46,076 bases of DNA from Nitrospirota bacterium (GTDB lineage Bacteria > Nitrospirota > Thermodesulfovibrionia > Thermodesulfovibrionales > Magnetobacteriaceae). Each line of letters opens with the position of its first letter. Positions within the stretch are counted from its first letter, which is position 1. Positions 8,913-18,445 of this stretch are shown here, piece after piece. Location of the stretch: the NCBI GenBank assembly GCA_015233615.1, contig JADFXJ010000015.1:1-46076 (forward strand). Reading direction: 5' to 3'. A model generated the notes under the pieces. The model was given only the letters and a program-made list of their open reading frames with translations. It made no database searches and was not told where the DNA came from. A program made the position numbers and the translations under genes.

Positions 8913-9087
8913 TTGGCCTTTCCCTCAAAGAAGGGCACGACGTAGTTTATATCGGGTTATGGCCCGATGTTATAGCTTGAAGCATGATATCAAAAATGTT
9001 AAATTAAAATTAATATAGTTATTATCCGATTGTTTAATATAAAATAATCTAAAGAATAGCAAATAATAGCGGATAGTGGGTAAAAAG

Positions 9088-9116
9088 TTGAAAACACCCG
9101 TTAAAGAAAATATTGG
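9088..9116 (+). promoter_or_regulatory. Probable sigma-70 promoter of hrcA operon
   Basis: TTGAAA (9088-9093), a 17-base spacer, TATTGG (9111-9116). No CIRCE is visible here. A transcript starting near 9123 would leave almost no leader before ATG 9130 and would fit the downstream start at 9154 better. Confidence 0.45.
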
Positions 9117-9129
9117 AAACCGGTGATAT

Positions 9130-10182
9130 ATGTTCAAAAAGGAAATGTTACACATGGCCGGAATAGACGACAGGGAAAAGAAGATACTCCTTGCCGTAAT
9201 CCAGAGTTACATAAACCTGGGTTTTCCGGTAGGTTCCCGTTACCTGAGCAAAAAACACGATTTCGGCTTGTCCTCCGCTTCTATCAGGAACGTCATGAGC
9301 GACCTGGAAGAGATGGGCTATCTCGTACAGCCCCACACATCCAGCGGCAGGGTGCCTACGGACAAGGGCTACAGGTTATTCGTCGAAGAACTTTTAGGCG
9401 GAGGCATAGCGTCCAACGCGGCTTTGTTATCTTTGCTGGACAGCTTTAACCTGGACGTCGTAAATGACCTGAACGAGTTGATTAACTCCATTACGAAGGC
9501 TTTTTCCGGTTATTCCCATTACCTGGGCGTAGCCTTGTCTACGACCATGGAAAACAGCATACTCAGAAAAATAGAGATGTTCGGGTACAAAGACAATATG
9601 ATAGTAATTCTCTTGTTAACGGAGGAGGGAGTGGTCAGGCACAAGATAGTCAGCAGTTATGCGATACTGAACCAGCAGGATCTGTCGCGCATATCTTCCT
9701 ATCTCACTTCCGAGTTTGGCGGGGTTACGCTGAAAGAAATTCGCAATGCCCTTGCCGAAGACCTGTACAAAGAGAGGGCGATGAGAGACGATCTCCTGGC
9801 GAAAGCCCTGGAGTTTTGCAAGTATGCGATTTTTTCCTTCAACGCCGACGTTTTCATAACGGGCATGAGCGAGTTGATTAACCTGCCTGACTTCTGTGAC
9901 GTACAACGTATAAAGGAGCTTTCTAGGGCGGTAGAGGATAAGGTTAAAATCGTGGGGCTCCTCGACGATATATTGGAAATAGAAGGTGTTCAGGTATTTA
10001 TTGGTTCGGAGGCTTTTAAAGACAACGAAGCTTTGAGCGTGGTGGCGTCCACTTTTTACGAAAAGGGAAGGCCCTTTGGCGTTTTTGGCCTTATAGGGCC
10101 ACAGCGAATGGATTACGCAAGTGCCATATCTATCGTAGACACGTCGGCTAAGTTTATGTCGAAGCACCTGGACAACAGATAG
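9130..10182 (+). CDS. hrcA: HrcA heat-inducible transcription repressor
   Basis: HrcA binds CIRCE operators and needs GroEL to stay active, so unfolded protein relieves repression. The winged-helix DNA-binding part is at the N-terminus (AGIDDREKKILLAVIQSYI through SASIRNVMSDLEEMGY, HTSSGRVPTDKGYR), followed by the GAF-like dimerisation domain. Length (350, or 342 from ATG 9154) is normal. ATG 9154 (MAGIDDREK) may be the true start because it matches the family N-terminus. It heads hrcA-grpE-dnaK-dnaJ. The only CIRCE in the window is at groES. Confidence 0.96.
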   Translation: MFKKEMLHMAGIDDREKKILLAVIQSYINLGFPVGSRYLSKKHDFGLSSASIRNVMSDLEEMGYLVQPHTSSGRVPTDKGYRLFVEELLGGGIASNAALLSLLDSFNLDVVNDLNELINSITKAFSGYSHYLGVALSTTMENSILRKIEMFGYKDNMIVILLLTEEGVVRHKIVSSYAILNQQDLSRISSYLTSEFGGVTLKEIRNALAEDLYKERAMRDDLLAKALEFCKYAIFSFNADVFITGMSELINLPDFCDVQRIKELSRAVEDKVKIVGLLDDILEIEGVQVFIGSEAFKDNEALSVVASTFYEKGRPFGVFGLIGPQRMDYASAISIVDTSAKFMSKHLDNR

Positions 10183-10195
10183 GAGGCTTTTATTG

Positions 10196-10843
10196 ATGGA
10201 AGATGAAAAGAGGGTTGTCGACATTACCGTCGGTGACACCGGGGTAGAATATAAAGCTATGCCAACCGTCGAAGCGGCCCGTGAGAGCGCAGCGGATGCA
10301 ACCGCTGCCGAAAAGGCGGGTGAGAGCGACAGGCTGAGGCAAGACCTGGCCGAGCTCAACGACAGGTTTTTGCGGCATATCGCCGAGTTCGAAAATTATA
10401 AGAGAAGAGTCCAGAAAGAGAAAGACGAGTTGATCAAGTATGGCACGGAGTCGCTTGTGACGGAGTTATTGCCGGTTATCGATAACCTGGAATCGGCGCT
10501 TAACCACGCGTGTGACGTAAAATCGACAAATCTTGCCAAGGGGGTTGAACTCACGTTAAAGGAACTTAAGAAAATACTGGCCGGCAGAGGCCTTCAGGAG
10601 ATAGAGTCCAAAGGGAAACCCTTCGACCCGAAATATCACGAGGCGATGGGTGAGGTCGTCAGAGACGACCTCGACAAAAGGACGGTGGTAGAGGAGTTGA
10701 GGAAAGGTTACCTTTTGAAAGACAGGCTTGTTAGAGCGTCCATGGTAATGGTTTCCAAAAAAGGCGAAAACTCAGGCACTAAGGGTGAAAATGCCAGCAT
10801 AAAGGATGAAGACGCCGCACTAAAAGGTGAAAACGCTCAATAA
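10196..10843 (+). CDS. grpE: GrpE nucleotide exchange factor
   Basis: GrpE releases ADP from DnaK. A long coiled coil (LRQDLAELNDRFLRHIAEFE) leads into the conserved core NYKRRVQKEKDELIKYGTES, and the beta domain includes FDPKYHEAMG and GYLLKDRLVRASMVMVSK. I use ATG 10196, with AGGAGG at 10181; a TTG at 10193 is less likely. The C-terminus is a charged tail of imperfect repeats (TKGENASIKDEDAALKGENA). It is the second gene of the hrcA operon, 10 bases after hrcA. Confidence 0.96.
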   Translation: MEDEKRVVDITVGDTGVEYKAMPTVEAARESAADATAAEKAGESDRLRQDLAELNDRFLRHIAEFENYKRRVQKEKDELIKYGTESLVTELLPVIDNLESALNHACDVKSTNLAKGVELTLKELKKILAGRGLQEIESKGKPFDPKYHEAMGEVVRDDLDKRTVVEELRKGYLLKDRLVRASMVMVSKKGENSGTKGENASIKDEDAALKGENAQ

Positions 10844-10906
10844 GCGGTTTATAAATTATAATGAAAGCAATTGAATATGACAAAAGCAGTCGAAGGAGGA
10901 TAATTA

Positions 10907-12832
10907 ATGGCTAAAGCAATAGGCATAGACCTTGGAACAACCAACTCGTGCGTATCGGTTGTGCAGGGTGGCGAAACGGTTGTGATACCAAACCAGGAAG
11001 GCAACAGAACCACACCCTCGGTGGTGGCGATTACCGACAAGGGCGAGCGCCTCGTTGGACAGATTGCAAAAAGACAGGCTATCACCAACCCCGAAAACAC
11101 CATCTATTCGGTTAAGAGACTGATGGGCAGGAAGTTTTCCTCTAAACAGGTGCAGGACGCTATAAAGAAACTTCCTTACAAGATCGTGGAGGCTCCAAAC
11201 GGGGATGCCCACGTCGAGATCAGGGGTAAAAAATACTCCCCGCCGGAGATATCGGCCATGATTTTGCAGAAGCTCAAGCAGGCGGCGGAGGACTTTTTGG
11301 GAGAGCCGGTGACCGAAGCCGTCATAACGGTACCAGCATACTTTGACGACAGCCAGAGGCAGGCGACAAAGGACGCCGGCAAGATAGCCGGGCTCAACGT
11401 TTTAAGGATAATAAACGAGCCCACGGCAGCATCTTTAGCCTACGGCATAGATAAGAAGAAGGAAGAGAAGGTGGCGGTTTACGACCTTGGCGGCGGCACG
11501 TTTGACGTATCCATCCTCGAAATTGGCGAGGGTGTAATCGAGGTGAAGTCAACTAACGGCGATACGTATCTCGGTGGCGACGATTTCGACATCAGGATCA
11601 TGGATTATCTCGTCGAGGAGTTCAAAAAGGAACAGGGCATAGACCTCAAACAGGACAAGATGGCACTGCAGAGACTGAAGGAAGGCGCGGAGAGGGCTAA
11701 GATAGAGCTATCCAGCGCCGCCGAGACGGACATTAATCTTCCCTTCATCACAGCCGACGCCCAGGGCCCAAAGCACATGCTCATCAAGCTTACCAGGTCC
11801 AGGTTCGAGCAAATCGTTGACGACCTTATCAGGCATTCCGTTGAGCCTTGCAAGCAGGCACTGAGCGACGCGGGTCTCTCGACTTCTGACATCAACGAGG
11901 TACTACTCGTAGGCGGTTCTACGAGGACGCCGAAGGTCAGCCAAACCGTCCAGTCTTTCTTCGACAAGGAGCCTAACAAGACCGTTAACCCGGACGAGGT
12001 TGTGGCCGTTGGTGCAGCCATTCAGGGGGCGGTTCTCAAGGGCGACGTAAGGGAAGTCCTACTGTTAGACGTAACCCCCCTGTCGCTCGGAATAGAGACT
12101 CTTGGCGGCATATTCACGAAGCTCATAGAGAGAAACACTACCATCCCGACGAAGAAGAGCCAGATCTTTTCGACGGCCTCCGACAATCAGCCGGCGGTTA
12201 CCATAAAAGTGTTTCAGGGAGAAAGGGAGATGGCCTCCGATAACAAGCTCCTCGGCAACTTCGAGCTTGTCGGCATACCGCCTGCACCCCGCGGAATACC
12301 CCAGGTAGAGGTCACTTTCGACATAGACGCAAACGGGATACTCCACGTCTCGGCGAAGGATCTTGGCACGGGTAAGGAGCAGTCCATACGCATTACCGCT
12401 ACCAGCGGCCTCTCTGAGGATGAGATCAAAAAGATGGTCAGGGACGCCGAAAGCCACTCCGACGAAGACAAGAGGAAAAAGCAGCTCGCCGAGGCCAAAA
12501 ATGAGGCCGACACGCTTACCTACTCGGTGGAGAAATCTTTGAAAGACTACGGTGACAAGCTCTCGTCCGCCGAAAAGGGCGACATCGAGTTGGCACTCAG
12601 CAGATGCAAGGAACTGAAGGAGACTACGAGCGATCCACAGGAGCTTAAGAAGTCCATAGAGATTCTCACCACCGCCTCCCACAAGCTCGCCGAACATATT
12701 TACAAGGATGCGGCAGCCAAAGGAGCCTCAGCGGAGCAAGGCGGGGCACCTCACGGGCAGTCTAAAACCGGCGGCGAGGAGGAAGTCGTAGAGGCCGAGT
12801 TCGAAGACGTAGATAAGAACAAGGGCAATTGA
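10907..12832 (+). CDS. dnaK: DnaK (Hsp70) chaperone
   Basis: A full-length Hsp70 of 641 residues. The ATPase domain begins [17 protein letters not shown] and includes [20 protein letters not shown] and [12 protein letters not shown]. The substrate-binding domain follows ([17 protein letters not shown]). The tail ends [18 protein letters not shown], close to the usual acidic EEVxDAEFEEV end. RBS AAGGAGG precedes ATG 10907. It lies third in the hrcA operon, and its stop almost abuts dnaJ. Confidence 0.99.
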   Translation: MAKAIGIDLGTTNSCVSVVQGGETVVIPNQEGNRTTPSVVAITDKGERLVGQIAKRQAITNPENTIYSVKRLMGRKFSSKQVQDAIKKLPYKIVEAPNGDAHVEIRGKKYSPPEISAMILQKLKQAAEDFLGEPVTEAVITVPAYFDDSQRQATKDAGKIAGLNVLRIINEPTAASLAYGIDKKKEEKVAVYDLGGGTFDVSILEIGEGVIEVKSTNGDTYLGGDDFDIRIMDYLVEEFKKEQGIDLKQDKMALQRLKEGAERAKIELSSAAETDINLPFITADAQGPKHMLIKLTRSRFEQIVDDLIRHSVEPCKQALSDAGLSTSDINEVLLVGGSTRTPKVSQTVQSFFDKEPNKTVNPDEVVAVGAAIQGAVLKGDVREVLLLDVTPLSLGIETLGGIFTKLIERNTTIPTKKSQIFSTASDNQPAVTIKVFQGEREMASDNKLLGNFELVGIPPAPRGIPQVEVTFDIDANGILHVSAKDLGTGKEQSIRITATSGLSEDEIKKMVRDAESHSDEDKRKKQLAEAKNEADTLTYSVEKSLKDYGDKLSSAEKGDIELALSRCKELKETTSDPQELKKSIEILTTASHKLAEHIYKDAAAKGASAEQGGAPHGQSKTGGEEEVVEAEFEDVDKNKGN

Positions 12833-12834
12833 AG

Positions 12835-13938
12835 ATGGCAACCACGATGAAAGATTATTACTCAATACTGGGGGTGGCAAGAGATGCATCTCCCGATGAA
12901 TTAAAGAAAGCTTACAGGCAACTGGCATTAAAATTTCATCCGGACCGAAACCCGGACAATAAAGAGTCCGAAGAGAAATTCAAGGAGATAAACGAGGCCT
13001 ATTCGTGCCTGAGCGACGCTAATAAGAGGTCCAACTACGACCGGTTTGGTACGGCGGACGGGGCCGGTGTCGATTTCGGCAATTTCTCTTCCTCTTTTAC
13101 CGACATATTCGACGATTTTTTCGGCGATATATTCGGAGGCTTTGGAGGCCAGAGACGGCAGCGTCCCACTAAGGGTACCGACCTCAGGTACGACATGGAG
13201 ATTACCCTTCAGGAGGCGGCCTTCGGCACTGAAAAGACTATCAGCGTACCGCGGCGCGAAACCTGTACCACGTGCAGTGGCACGGGCAGCAAGGACGGCA
13301 GGCCTCCGGTTGTTTGCAACGCCTGTAATGGAACCGGCCAGACGCGCTTTCAGCAGGGGTTTTTCTCCGTTAGCAAGACCTGTGGCAGGTGCCAGGGGGC
13401 AGGCGCGGTAATTTCGGACCCTTGCAGGGAATGTCGTGGAAGCGGCAGGATAAAGAAAACTCGAAACGTGAAAGTCCACATACCCCCCGGCGTGGATAAC
13501 AACATGAAACTCAGGATGTCCGCCGAAGGCGAACTTGGCACATTAGGAGGGCCGCCTGGCGATCTTTTCGTTTTCATAAACGTTAAGGAACACCCGTTTT
13601 TCAAGCGTGAAGGTACCCAGATAATGTGTGAAGTGCCGATTGGCTTTACCACTGCCGTCTTAGGCGGCGAGGTCGAGGTTCCTACCCTTAAGGCAATGGA
13701 AAAGATAAGAATACCCGCCGGAACTCAATCCGGAGAACTCTTCAGGCTAAAGGGCGAGGGTGTGCAGCGCGTTAATGGGGGAGGGAAAGGTGACATGATC
13801 GTGAAAGTGTTTATCGACGTCCCCAAAAAGCTTTCCCAACGGCAGCGCGAGCTACTCGAAGAGTTTGCCAAAATAAACGGCGAGGAAGTCCACAGGAGCT
13901 TTGCCGAAAAATTTAAAGACCTGTTTACGGGCGAGTAA
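12835..13938 (+). CDS. dnaJ: DnaJ (Hsp40) co-chaperone
   Basis: DnaJ delivers substrates to DnaK and stimulates its ATPase. The J domain starts [20 protein letters not shown] and has the HPD triad. A Gly/Phe-rich linker follows ([11 protein letters not shown]), then four zinc-binding repeats ([32 protein letters not shown]), then the C-terminal substrate domains. Start: ATG 12835 lies two bases after the dnaK stop; ATG 12847 (MKDYYS) is equally close to the family N-terminus. Length of about 367 is normal. Last gene of the heat-shock operon. Confidence 0.98.
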   Translation: MATTMKDYYSILGVARDASPDELKKAYRQLALKFHPDRNPDNKESEEKFKEINEAYSCLSDANKRSNYDRFGTADGAGVDFGNFSSSFTDIFDDFFGDIFGGFGGQRRQRPTKGTDLRYDMEITLQEAAFGTEKTISVPRRETCTTCSGTGSKDGRPPVVCNACNGTGQTRFQQGFFSVSKTCGRCQGAGAVISDPCRECRGSGRIKKTRNVKVHIPPGVDNNMKLRMSAEGELGTLGGPPGDLFVFINVKEHPFFKREGTQIMCEVPIGFTTAVLGGEVEVPTLKAMEKIRIPAGTQSGELFRLKGEGVQRVNGGGKGDMIVKVFIDVPKKLSQRQRELLEEFAKINGEEVHRSFAEKFKDLFTGE

Positions 13939-14094
13939 CCCCTATTCCCCGTTGTGTGTGCAGGCAAGTCCCAAATTGCTCGCGCAACGGTCGGGCTATT
14001 TGTGAAGCGGCAAGATACATGTAGCGTGAAGCGGCTGAATACGGAAATCGGCAGGCCGTGCAGAGGTGGTTCAACGCCTGAAGCTTAATAGACG

Positions 14095-14820
14095 ATGCCC
14101 AATATATACGTTGAATTTATGGACTTGAAGGGCGATTCGCTTTTCCTCGATGGCGATAGCGCCCACTATATTATATCCGTGCTAAGGTGTAAGAAGGGCG
14201 ACGACCTTCTTGTGTTCGATGGCCAAAGCAGGTTCTTCAAAGGGGTTATCGGGGAGATTGGGAAAAATAGCCTGACCATAATAGGTGCTCCCTATCCTCC
14301 ACCTGAGACGGAGTCTTCATTGGATCTTATCCTTTGCCAGGGGTTACTGAAGGGATCCAAAATGGACACCGTAATCCAGAAGGCGACGGAACTGGGTATC
14401 AAGCGTATAATTCCCATGGCTACGGAGAGGTGCCAGTTGCACGAAACCAGGAAACTTTTCCGGTGGCACAAGATTGCCTTAGAGGCGTCGCGCCAATGCG
14501 GCAGGGTCGTGGTTCCCGATATCAGCCCGGTAATGCCTGTTATGGCCGTTACGTCGCTTCTCACAGCCTCCGGTGCAGCATCTTTTATCTTTTACGAGAG
14601 GGGTGGAGCGAACCTGAAAGCCTTGAATCCACCGAAGCAGGGCGTACAGTGTTACGTATTGGTAGGTCCGGAGGGTGGTTTTACGCCGGAGGAGTTATCG
14701 GTATCGACCAGGGCAGGAGCCACTGCCGTCTCGTTTGGAAGACGCATTCTCAGGGGGGAGACCGCCGCCATATCCGCAGTAACGCTGCTTCAGTTTCTTT
14801 ATGGCGACTTAAGTCCATAG
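14095..14820 (+). CDS. rsmE: RsmE, 16S rRNA m3U1498 methyltransferase
   Basis: A SPOUT-class enzyme that methylates N3 of U1498 in 16S rRNA using SAM. The N-terminal PUA-like part includes HYIISVLRCKKGDDLLVFDG. The knot region has VLVGPEGGFTPEELS and FGRRILRGETAAISAVTLLQ, the family's SAM-binding signatures. Length 241 is typical. It is often found behind dnaJ or prmA; here it follows dnaJ after 156 bases. It converges on hemL. Confidence 0.95.
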   Translation: MPNIYVEFMDLKGDSLFLDGDSAHYIISVLRCKKGDDLLVFDGQSRFFKGVIGEIGKNSLTIIGAPYPPPETESSLDLILCQGLLKGSKMDTVIQKATELGIKRIIPMATERCQLHETRKLFRWHKIALEASRQCGRVVVPDISPVMPVMAVTSLLTASGAASFIFYERGGANLKALNPPKQGVQCYVLVGPEGGFTPEELSVSTRAGATAVSFGRRILRGETAAISAVTLLQFLYGDLSP

Positions 14821-15002
14821 GACATGTGAAATGCCAGTAATTGTCTTGAACTTTGATTAATAATGATTAAATGAAGACTATGATAAAAAACAAATATCCG
14901 CTTTATAAATTATGAATCATAGTGACCCCACCTACCCCCCGAGAGGGTAGTCAAGAAATCATTTAAATCACAGTTCAGACAATGGATTATAGGTGGATGA
15001 TT

Positions 15003-16298
15003 CTAGGCGGATAGGGATTTCAGTGCTTTGTATGCCTTTTTGATAGTGAGCTTTATATCCCTTTCGGTGTGGGCCATCGAGAGGAAACCGGCCTCAAACT
15101 GTGATGGTGCGATATAAATGCCGTTGTGTAACATGGTCTTGAAGTAGTTGGCGAACTTTTTGGTATCGGATGAGAGCGCCGTGGAATAATCGACGACTTC
15201 GTTGTTTGTAAAATAAACGCAGAACATCGTTCCAACCCGATAGATTCTGACGTCGACTCTGGTTATTCTGGCCGCGTCTTTTATACCTTCTTCCAGCTCT
15301 TTGGCCTTTTCTTCCATATTTTCGCATACGTCTTTTTTCGACAATATCTTTAACGTCTCAAAGCCTGCGGCCATGGCTACGGGGTTTCCCGATAAGGTAC
15401 CTGCCTGGTAAACCGGGCCTTGCGGCGCTACTAATTCCATTATTTCGGCCTTACCTCCATAAGCGCCTACCGGTAGTCCGCCGCCTATAACTTTACCCAA
15501 GCACGTCATATCCGGCTTGATTCCGTAAAGCTCCTGCGCTCCGCCTCTTGAAGCGCGAAAGCCCGTCATTACCTCGTCAAAGATGAGTACTATACCGTGC
15601 TTTGCCGTCAAATCGCGTATGCCCTCCAAAAACCCGGGACGCGGTATTATACAGCCCATGTTGCCGACAATCGGCTCTAATATGACGCAGGCGATGTCCC
15701 GCCAATCGCGTTCGATAACGCTTTTTATGGTTTCCAGGTCGTTAAAGGGCAGGGTGATCGTGTTTTGCGCACAGTTGGCCGGAACACCCGGGCTGGTAGG
15801 CACACCAAGAGTGGTAGCTCCCGAACCGGCTTTGGATAGCAGCCCGTCGGCATGGCCGTGGTAACAGCCCTCGAATTTGATTATTTTGTCTCTCCCGGCG
15901 TAAGCCCTGGCAACTCTTATGGCACTCATAGTGGCCTCGGTGCCGGAGTTTACGAACCGCAACCGTTCAATCGATGGAAAGAACTCCACGACGAGTTCGG
16001 CAAGCTTTACTTCCATGGGCGTTGGAGCGCCAAAGCTCGTACCGTGTTCAACCGCTTTCTTTATGGCACTGGTTACCAGTTGGTTGGCGTGTCCAAGTAT
16101 CATAGGGCCCCACGACAGTACATAGTCTATAAATATGTTACCGTCAACGTCAAATATTTTTGAGCCTTTACCCTGCGACATGAAAACCGGGTTCCCGCCT
16201 ACGGCCTTAAAAGCCCTCACCGGGCTGTTTACTCCACCGGGGATTAGCTCAAGGGCCCTTTTGAAATAGAGCGCTGATTTTTTAAAATCGTCAACCAC
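15003..16298 (-). CDS. hemL: Glutamate-1-semialdehyde 2,1-aminomutase
   Basis: HemL converts glutamate-1-semialdehyde to 5-aminolevulinate in the C5 tetrapyrrole pathway, needed here for (siro)haem. PLP-dependent class III aminotransferase fold: [16 protein letters not shown] near the N-terminus, [29 protein letters not shown], and the PLP lysine in [17 protein letters not shown]. At 431 residues it is normal. The start appears to be GTG 16298. There is no clear ribosome site, and a TATAAT-like box ends only a few bases upstream, so the message may be leaderless or the start may be elsewhere. Confidence 0.97.
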   Translation of the reverse strand: MVDDFKKSALYFKRALELIPGGVNSPVRAFKAVGGNPVFMSQGKGSKIFDVDGNIFIDYVLSWGPMILGHANQLVTSAIKKAVEHGTSFGAPTPMEVKLAELVVEFFPSIERLRFVNSGTEATMSAIRVARAYAGRDKIIKFEGCYHGHADGLLSKAGSGATTLGVPTSPGVPANCAQNTITLPFNDLETIKSVIERDWRDIACVILEPIVGNMGCIIPRPGFLEGIRDLTAKHGIVLIFDEVMTGFRASRGGAQELYGIKPDMTCLGKVIGGGLPVGAYGGKAEIMELVAPQGPVYQAGTLSGNPVAMAAGFETLKILSKKDVCENMEEKAKELEEGIKDAARITRVDVRIYRVGTMFCVYFTNNEVVDYSTALSSDTKKFANYFKTMLHNGIYIAPSQFEAGFLSMAHTERDIKLTIKKAYKALKSLSA

Positions 16299-16389
16299 AT
16301 TGAATTATAACATAAAGATTAAATCGGAAGTAAAGAAGTTTTTGAAATATTAAGGCCAAATTTTAAAATAATTCGAAATAAAAAGATCC

Positions 16390-16418
16390 TTCAAAAAATA
16401 TTCCCAATTTGTTATAAT
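16390..16418 (+). promoter_or_regulatory. Sigma-70-type promoter of the PpiC gene
   Basis: TTCAAA (16390-16395), a 17-base spacer, TATAAT (16413-16418). It is well placed 45 bases before ATG 16463. Confidence 0.7.
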
Positions 16419-16462
16419 AGTCCGATTGAGTACCAAATCAAAAATTGAATGGAGAGGTAAGA

Positions 16463-17425
16463 ATGAAAAAACTGGTCATGTTATTGTTTGTAGTTGCCCT
16501 TGTATACGCTTGTTCGAAATCTTCCGATGACGGCGGCATGAAAAAAGCAGGTACGCCGATTCTAAAAGTTAATTCCGTTGTGGTAACTAACGAACAACTT
16601 CAGGAAGAGCTAAGCAAACTGCCTCCAAATCTAAGGGGGTTTTTTACTGGCAAAGAAGGCATAAACAGGTTTGTAGACGAGATAAAGAAAAGAGAAATCC
16701 TGTATCTGGAAGCAAAGAAGAACGGACTCGACAAAGATCCCGAATTTAAAAAGAAAATGGACGATTTTAAGAGGATGAACCTCATCAACGCAATAATAAC
16801 TAAAAACTTGAATCCGGCGAACATGAAGGTTACCCCGGAGGAGGCAAAAGAGTATTACGAGAAAAACAAAAGCGAATTGCAGCAACCCGGACAGTTAAGG
16901 GCCAGCCATATCCTGGTACAGACTGAGGACGAGGCTAACGATATTTACAGCAAGTTAAAAAAAGGCGCGAAATTCGAGGAACTCGCAAAAGAGTATTCCC
17001 AGGATAAGATGAACGCCGGAAAGGGAGGGGACCTTGGCTACTTCTCGAAAGGCCAGATGGAACCTAATTTCGACGCAGCCGCTTTTAAGCTCGACAAAGG
17101 TGAAATAAGCAAGCCGGTTAAAACAGCCTTCGGATGGCACATAATCAAGGTAACTGACTCCAGGCCGGCCAAGCAGATGGGCTTCGAAGAAGTAAAGGGG
17201 ATGATAATGCAGGGCCTGACACAAGACAAACAGAAGAAGGCTTTCGAAACTTATTTCTCTTCCATCGAAAAGAACTACAAGGTAGATCTTGATAGCAAGG
17301 CCCTTAGCGATTTCGTGGCTAAACACACGTCGGTAACGGAAAAACATGGTAAAACCACAACAATGGAAAAAATGGGTAAAACCGCAACACAAGAAAAGGT
17401 TAAAGAGGAAGGTTCTAAAAAATAG
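16463..17425 (+). CDS. PpiC/SurA-type peptidyl-prolyl isomerase lipoprotein
   Basis: An exported lipoprotein: MKKLVMLLFVVALVYACSKS gives a signal peptide with lipobox VYAC, lipidated Cys at residue 17. The N-terminal helical chaperone part resembles SurA_N (EKLPPN-like then GFFTGKEGINRFVDEIKKRE). The parvulin domain follows (LRASHILVQTEDEANDIYSK, GGDLGYFSKGQMEPNFDAAA, TAFGWHIIKVTDSRP). It probably helps fold secreted or outer-membrane proteins. The tail carries near-repeats (KHGKTTTMEKMGKTATQEK). RBS GGAGAGG at 16451 fixes the start. Signal and isomerase domain are clear; the precise ortholog (PrsA or SurA type) is not. Confidence 0.92.
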   Translation: MKKLVMLLFVVALVYACSKSSDDGGMKKAGTPILKVNSVVVTNEQLQEELSKLPPNLRGFFTGKEGINRFVDEIKKREILYLEAKKNGLDKDPEFKKKMDDFKRMNLINAIITKNLNPANMKVTPEEAKEYYEKNKSELQQPGQLRASHILVQTEDEANDIYSKLKKGAKFEELAKEYSQDKMNAGKGGDLGYFSKGQMEPNFDAAAFKLDKGEISKPVKTAFGWHIIKVTDSRPAKQMGFEEVKGMIMQGLTQDKQKKAFETYFSSIEKNYKVDLDSKALSDFVAKHTSVTEKHGKTTTMEKMGKTATQEKVKEEGSKK

Positions 17426-17444
17426 AGGGCGGCAATAGATAAAG

Positions 17445-18362
17445 ATGCTTAAACTCATAGACGGAATAGTAGAGCTGTTCAGGAAGGTCGCCACTTCCAT
17501 ACCACCCGACGTAGAGTCGGCTTTGAAGAGCGCCTTTGACTCCGAACGGCTTGAGTCAAAGGGGACGCTGTCGGTGATCCTTGAAAACATAAAGGAGGCC
17601 CGGCAGCAAAAGAAGCCCGTTTGCCAGGAGCTTGGAGTACCCGTATTTTGGGTCAGGTTGCCCAGGGGACTTAGCCAAAAAGAGATAAGCTCCATAATCT
17701 TAAAAGGTACGGAGATGGCCGTGTCAAAGGTGCCACTTTACGGCGTACACCGCATGTGCTCCTCTGTAAAGACCGGTATGGGGTTTTTAGCCGTGCCTGT
17801 CATATACTACGAAGAGTACGAAGGTGATTCTCTCTCGATAGACCTGATGTTGAAGGGTGCCGATTGTGAGAATACTGGTAGTTCGGGGTGGTTGCCCGGC
17901 TCATATGGGGAAAGTTCACCGGCATCCGCCGGAGGCACATTTAACGATTCCGAAGTCGCATCCGTCGATACCGAAAGCGCATTTAACGATTCAGCCCCAT
18001 TCAGCCAGGATACCCTGGCCCATCTTGTGACAGACACCATTTTGAAGGCTCAGGGGAAGGGCTGTCCTCCTTATACCGTGGGCATCGGCATTAGCGGAGC
18101 CAGGGACAGGGCAGCGGTGTTGTCGAAGTCCCAGCTTTTACGGAAACTCAATGACGTTAATCCAATATCTTTCCTGCAGGATATGGAATCGAAGATCCTT
18201 AGCGATATAAACCGTCTGAAAATAGGCCCACTGGGGCTCGGTGGGAACGCTACAGCCCTGGGCGTGAAACTCGGATTGAGCCATTGGCATCCCTCATCCA
18301 ATTTAGTGGATGTTTCGGTTAGTTGCTGGGCCCTCAGACGCGGCAGGCTTATATGGAATTAA
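17445..18362 (+). CDS. Divergent class I fumarase alpha-type Fe-S hydro-lyase
   Basis: Similar to the alpha (catalytic) domain of class I fumarase / L-tartrate dehydratase. Candidate [4Fe-4S] ligands are Cys60 in VCQELG (CQDTG in fumarases), Cys207 in GKGCPPYTVGIGISG and Cys294 in VSCWALRRGR. GPLGLGGNATALGVKLGLSH also matches the family. Two things are odd. CQDTG has become CQELG, and a low-complexity insert (residues 145-190) contains the near repeats FNDSEVASVDTESAFNDSAP, where fumarases have a conserved Gly-rich loop. No beta-domain gene lies nearby. It may be a repurposed or inactive hydro-lyase, or pair with a distant beta subunit. Confidence 0.75.
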   Translation: MLKLIDGIVELFRKVATSIPPDVESALKSAFDSERLESKGTLSVILENIKEARQQKKPVCQELGVPVFWVRLPRGLSQKEISSIILKGTEMAVSKVPLYGVHRMCSSVKTGMGFLAVPVIYYEEYEGDSLSIDLMLKGADCENTGSSGWLPGSYGESSPASAGGTFNDSEVASVDTESAFNDSAPFSQDTLAHLVTDTILKAQGKGCPPYTVGIGISGARDRAAVLSKSQLLRKLNDVNPISFLQDMESKILSDINRLKIGPLGLGGNATALGVKLGLSHWHPSSNLVDVSVSCWALRRGRLIWN

Positions 18363-18445
18363 ACGGTCTGCCGTTTACGCGTATTGCTTATAACCTGAAT
18401 TACAGATTGCTTGGCGTTTGTTGCCTGATATTTGCTATTTAATAC

